Shown here in pieces: positions 58,601-64,000 of a stretch of DNA of 64,000 bases (positions are counted from its first letter, which is position 1; each line of letters begins with the position of its first letter). Both the position numbers and the translations under genes were made by a program. The notes under the pieces were generated by a model. The model worked only from the letters and a program-made list of their open reading frames with translations. It was not told where the DNA came from and searched no databases. The DNA is from Torreya grandis (lineage: Eukaryota > Streptophyta > Pinopsida > Cupressales > Taxaceae), in NCBI GenBank assembly GCA_037957365.1, contig JARHVA010001425.1, forward strand, positions 2,362,501 to 2,426,500, given 5' to 3'.

Positions 58601-61551
58601 ATTAGTTAGTATGTTGGACCTGGTATTATTGTCTATCTCTAGTGATGTTTTAATAAATGTTTGATTATTGAGTGGTGTACCATGGTTGTGTCACCTGTAT
58701 GATCTTAACATTCAATAAAACCTAGATGCTCGATTTTACCATCTAGTTGATGGTTGGGGTGGTCAAGGCCAATGGTGGTTGGGATCATCAAGATATACCT
58801 TAGGGTTTTTCACCTCTTGTATCTTATACTTATCACCTTTGGATTGGATTTCTATGCTTATGATCATTGGATCCATCTTGTAAGTATGTTGTATATAATT
58901 GTTAATCATAATGGTTTTGTAATGTAAATGATACTTATAACTATATTTTGAGACTCATATATTGGATTGTGGATGTATTAATTTTTATTTTAGTGATATG
59001 CATGCACGTTGATGCAAACTACATATGGGTAGCATCATGATGCAGGAATATTAAGTAATTATTGACTCTACCATATGATTATGATCTTTTATATCATTTG
59101 AATGGCTATAATATGGTGATTTTGTAATTTATTATTTATATTTATGTTGTTTATTAAGGATGGATGAATCTATTGAGAAATAAGTACTCTTATACATGTA
59201 TCTTTACTATTTTGGCATAATAAGGAAAGAGTATGTAATGTTATTCTTATTACACTTTGTCATGAAATGTATCTTTCCTTGAGATATTTTATATGATTAA
59301 TTTGAAGCTCCTATACACTTTGATAAATCCTTTAAAGATATGTACAAACCATAAAAAAATATTATAGTAGTATGTACAAGGTTACAAATTTATCTTGAAT
59401 AAATTATCTATTAAGTTAATGACCTCGATATGTCTTTCTCATTATTCAATGTATGAGAAGTTGGATTAATCAATGAAGTATTGAAACTAGGATAAAGGTT
59501 GGCAATCCATGATTCTTATTAATATCTTATGTGAGATTATGTATGTGGCACATTACTTGGGTATTAGTATTTTATTTTAGGCAATAGATATAATATGGTT
59601 TTTTTTTCAAATTATGATTGTAATACTTTTAAATGAAAGGTTGAGGTATCATGGAATTTTATTGATGATGGAAATTATTGAATTTAATCATATTAAAAAT
59701 CTTGTAAGTGGTTGAAATAATCTATGTAAAAGATAAATTTATGCTTCCATGTTTAATATAGAGATCAAGGGATTATAAAGACTCTAACTATAGCTATTTA
59801 AATCCATTGAAGTGACTTATTTTATCATGATAATCCTTTATAGATAGCTAAAAGCATTTTGGTAAAACCTTTGCAACCTTGGATGTGGATTTCAGTATAA
59901 GGATGAACTTTATGATTCGATCCCTTTATTGGACTGAGTCATTTAATTTCCATGCTCAATTTAGCTATTAATAACCCTTGAAACAAGTTTAGCCTATTAG
60001 ATTAAAACCTTTACTAAGATATTTGCATCATTATATATTTATGAGACACAATGGAATATTAATGCATGATATATATTCTTTAAGAGATAGAAAAGTTATC
60101 TACATCTATATTAATTTGTTGAGGTTAATGATTTCCTATTTAAGTTTCCCTCCTTGCATTGGATATATATTTTATTAAAGGGTGATCTCATTTAATGATT
60201 TGATTAAATTAATATACATTGCATGGTATATGGATTAAAGTATAGAGGTACTACATAAGCTGGAATGTGATGTATATATTCATATAGGCAAACTTGGCAT
60301 ATGGTGTTTATGTTTAAAAACCAAGTGTTAATCACCTAAATTTGTAATCTCATTTGAAATTCACTTACTGATAAATAAATTAATTGTGGTAATTGATTAT
60401 ACTTAATATATATTCTTACCTACTAGAATGCATTTTTAGTTTCATTTAATCATAAAGTTGGCCATGTTACCATCCTTATGGAGCCTCAGATGTGTTGGCT
60501 ATCTAGGTCTTGAGTCACCTAAATTTAGCCATTACAACTATTTTATACACTCTTGATTTCTAAAATAACTAAGTACATGAATTTGATCACATTAAAGCAT
60601 TTACTATGCTAATGTGATCTCCTAAATGCTGAAATTACATCACATACAATTGATTACATTTTTATTAAAACTAAATTTATCATTAAGACATTGATTAAAT
60701 CTTATGGGTAAAAATGTGTATAAGGCTTGTACACCATAATTAATCATTGATGTTATTGGGTTGAAGTATATGTGTATTTATCTGTGGACTTATGGGACTG
60801 CTAGAATTATTAAACCCCTTGATAATGGTAAAACCATGTTATGGGAATTATCCCTATTATTTGAGTAATGATTTGATTATAAGATAAGCTCCATTTGGAA
60901 ATTTTATGGTGCTATGAAATCCTATATTTAATTTATGGGATCTTGATGAATATATCTATGGATTTTCTTGGTCTATTGTGGACTACATTGGTATTTAGTT
61001 GGGAATTTTATGATGGTTAATTGGGCTTCCTTATGTACCGATATAAGTGGATATGAATATAGTCCACTTGAGATGTCCTTTATATTAGGATGATTTAATG
61101 AATTGAGGGTTTATATATGTAAAATAAACTTTTATTTCTCATATTTAACATCTAGTTGGATTTAATAGAGTAGTTATATCTTATCTCTCAAACGGAAGCC
61201 TATTAAACTCATGATATATTGAGTAGGGTTAAATGACCACTAAATAGTCATATTAGTGGGAGTAACTAGTATTTTATAGAGTTATGATTTTATCATTATG
61301 TGCATGCACACTGATACACTCCAAACTATGTACTCTTTGATGAGGACATGCTCCCATATAGAACTCTTTATTGGTGAATTAATCCAAGCTATATGTCTCT
61401 ACCAACTAATATCATACTGATTGGGAACACCTTTATGTGTAAATCCAATTTGACATTAACTCATCACATTCATTTATTTTTGGGCCTAGCATGTAGTGCC
61501 ACTTTGTACTATGAAACTAATGATTTTCAATTTTTTTGGGGGGTTGTTTGA
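55691..61551 (+). repeat. 3' LTR of element B (about 5.86 kb)
   Basis: Starts TGTTACAACC after the purine tract and ends TTGTTTGA, where the other LTR has TTGTTTCA. Its last 2.67 kb match 18,658-21,395. Its first 3.2 kb have no partner in the window because element A displaced that part of the 5' LTR. No reading frame of note. It contains an 11-base C run at 56,401 and a compound microsatellite near 57,700. Confidence 0.8.
57696..57772. repeat. Compound microsatellite (TG)n, (TA)n and (TATG)n
   Basis: TGTGTG run, then TATATATA, then about six TATG units, then TATATG/TATATA. It lies within the B 3' LTR. Confidence 0.9.
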
Positions 61552-64000
61552 ATATGCATGTTATACGTAGTTGTATTGTGCTTAAAAAAAGTATTACAAT
61601 TTGTGTGTAATTTATTTCTTGAGTTATATTTTAACAATATAAATCCAATCTTATGTTGCTTTACTTTCTCATCAATCCATATAATAACTACTATAGTATA
61701 TACTTTGAGTACATATCTTATTTTTTAATTCATCATTGCCATTGAAATATTAAAAAAATGTATTTTTACATATTATAACATAGTTGGGTCTATCATAATG
61801 ATATTATTAATAAATTTATTAAAACAAATCTTGAGATAAACATGTTATTAATCATTTTCCCCAAATTGCCTTACTTTATTTTATTTTATTACTAGATTTG
61901 GAGATATACTCTAATTAACTATTATTTTTTAACCAAATATTAATATAATGTATCTTGAGAATGATTCATTCCCTTATAATTATTTTTAAAATTTTATTAG
62001 ATATTTATTAAAATAAAATATGATCATGATAACAAGTAACTACCACTCTCTATAAATGAGATTTGCACTATTCTTTTACAACCCACTATCTTAAGTTCTT
62101 AATTTTAACTTATTACATGAACCAAGTTAATATACCCTATTTTACTCATTAAAAAATATTAAAAATTATAATTATTATACTGAGTTTTCATATCTATACT
62201 TTTGTAATAAAATAGAATGTTAATTTTACCCTATTCATTTTAATACTACCTTCTAAGAAAAAAATAGTATACTCAATAATAAGTAAGTCATTTTAGGTAT
62301 AATATTAATATTATAAGCATCAAATACTTATATAATGATAATCAACTTATCCATCTCATTAATATTATAACAAATATAACCTCATAAATTATTAAACTAT
62401 GTAATTTATTTAAAATCATATAAGTAACTATTTGTATACACCCTAAATTGGTCAAGCAACCACATGTATCATGTATTTTAATAGTCATTTTATAGGAGAC
62501 TCTAACTAGAGAATATGAGCCTTGTTCACATTATCCATGTGTTTCATTTTACTTATCTTGACCTTGTTTCATGCTTGAATCACCCTTTTGCTCATTACTC
62601 ATCATCTGTAACCTTCCAAATGGTCATTCCAGCTCAGTAAAACTTTATTTCCCAAGCCAATCCTAGGCCCCCAAGTACTAAGATTTTAGGATAGAAGCAT
62701 TGGGATTGGAATATAGTGTTGGACCCTAGGGTGTCCCATTTTTGACACTCCTATCCTTTTCCATTTTTGATTCCCAACAATCATCTCTCTTTGCTCAAAA
62801 GGTCCTAAATCCTTCTTATCCCCTCCCTTAAGTTTTATTTAGATTTTTGATTTCAACTAATATGAATAAAATATCCTAAATTCAAAATGAATATTCTCCT
62901 ATATAAAGGAATTCACAAGGCATTTTATATCTACCACTTATTACTTTGACACAATAAATAATTAAAAATCAATCAATAGTATAGCTCAACATTGTACATC
63001 ACACATAGATTTGCATGCTTGATCAAGGAAGGGCCTAGGTAAAAATGCATTCTTGCATCTACCATGCACATTGATTATGAATATTCCCTAAGGGATAACT
63101 ACATTTGATTTGAGATCCTAACTTTAGGGTTAATGTAAGCAATGATTAGGATAACAGGGGTTTTAGATCATGTGATCATACTTTCCCTAACCTAGTTTTT
63201 CCCCCTTTTAATTTTGATATATTTTTTGTTTTGTGTGTGTATATAAACCCAAGGTTTGAATATTAAAATATATCTATAGTGACCTCTATTGACATTCAAC
63301 CTCAAAATTTCATAAGCAGGATCACACCGAAATAATAGAAAGAACCTAAAAAAATTAGGTCTCTATGAGCAGTTTGGACAACACTAGAAGAAGATAATAA
63401 CACCAAACCCCAGGGTGTCTTATTTTTGGTAGTATTATCCTTTCATAAAATTAAATCTATATCTAGGTTCCTGACATCTTCTTAGTCTTTCACAACAATT
63501 TTCAAGCTTTGAAATAGTCGTCTCAGTCTATTTTTCTAGATAAGTTACTTCTCTTCCCTATGTAATTAATTTAATCAAATTGATACAAATCTATATTTTA
63601 CTATATTTGATTAGATTTTATCCCTTAATACATACCCTTTATTGTTTAGTAACTAATCCCTAGCTTTCCAATTATAATAAAACATTTGGTGAACCTGACT
63701 TACTTTGAACAAATCTTAAACCCTAGATACCCTTAGGGTTTTTCCTTCATATTTTTGCACAAAAATTCAATTTTAAATTTATAATTTTTGTATAATTTTT
63801 TTTCATTTATTATTATTATTTTTTTTTTAATTTAAATTATTAAAATAATTTTCAAAAATTCTAAAACTTCAACCCAAAACCCTACATTTCCAAACTAGGT
63901 CTTCAAACCCCAAACCTTACAATTTTTAGATAATGTTTTTGGATTTTTTGCAAATTGTTTGGAGTGTCAAAAATATTTTCAAAATATTTGTGTTAGTAGT
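61552..64000. other. Flank right of element B, AT-rich and unassigned
   Basis: About 2.4 kb with no open frame or motif I can name. 61,560-62,430 is extremely AT-rich. A TATATAAAGG box lies near 62,900, followed by ATTCACAAGG. The phrase (C/A)C(C/T)A(G)GGGTGTC(C/T)(C/T)ATTTTTG occurs near 62,727 and again near 63,412. It might be part of another LTR element whose partner is outside the window. Confidence 0.3.

Noticed and set aside
62434..62445. TGTATACAC as a second start of a C-type LTR
   Set aside because: Only nine bases match the C LTR start and the following sequence is unrelated.

Overview
This window looks like intergenic DNA of a large, repeat-rich plant nuclear genome. It is AT-rich, has no intact cellular gene, rRNA or tRNA gene, and almost every stretch belongs to a decayed LTR retrotransposon. 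Very long LTRs, deep nesting and old copies riddled with stops suggest a gymnosperm such as a conifer, but that is an inference from style; no host gene confirms it.

The window can be read as six nested retrotransposons, named A to F here. B (+ strand, about 18,658-61,551) is the outer frame. It has LTRs of about 5.9 kb, a methionine-tRNA-type primer site at 21,398, a purine tract at 55,678, and no recognisable protein in its own interior, so it is a LARD-like non-autonomous element. A (- strand, window start to 18,657) sits inside the 5' LTR of B. It is a Tat-like Ty3/Gypsy element with gag, protease, RT, RNase H and integrase remnants between direct repeats of at least 5.2 kb. Those repeats carry an extra degenerate reading frame of about 3 kb that I do not recognise. 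C (+ strand, 23,791-53,824, target duplication CTAAA) sits in the interior of B. It is a second Tat-like element with gag, split protease, RT, two RNase H regions and integrase.

C was itself hit three times. F (- strand, 26,310-30,252, target duplication ATAAG) is a shortened Copia element and the youngest insertion by LTR similarity. D (- strand, 32,820-39,958, target duplication TTAAG/CTAAG) is a chromovirus with a tandemly duplicated gag, and it splits the protease gene of C. E (- strand, 46,803-52,410, target duplication ACTAA) is a second chromovirus downstream of the C integrase. The 2.4 kb after 61,551 is very AT-rich and unassigned.

The elements do not work together as a pathway. Their order records insertion history: B first, then A and C, then D, E and F. 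All are disabled by stops, frameshifts or lost catalytic residues. The features most worth a second look are the LTR-borne reading frame of A, the 51-bp-period inverted-repeat array rich in TTGAC cores in C, the coding-free giant element B, and the gag duplication in D. Coordinates of decayed domains are approximate and were read by eye.
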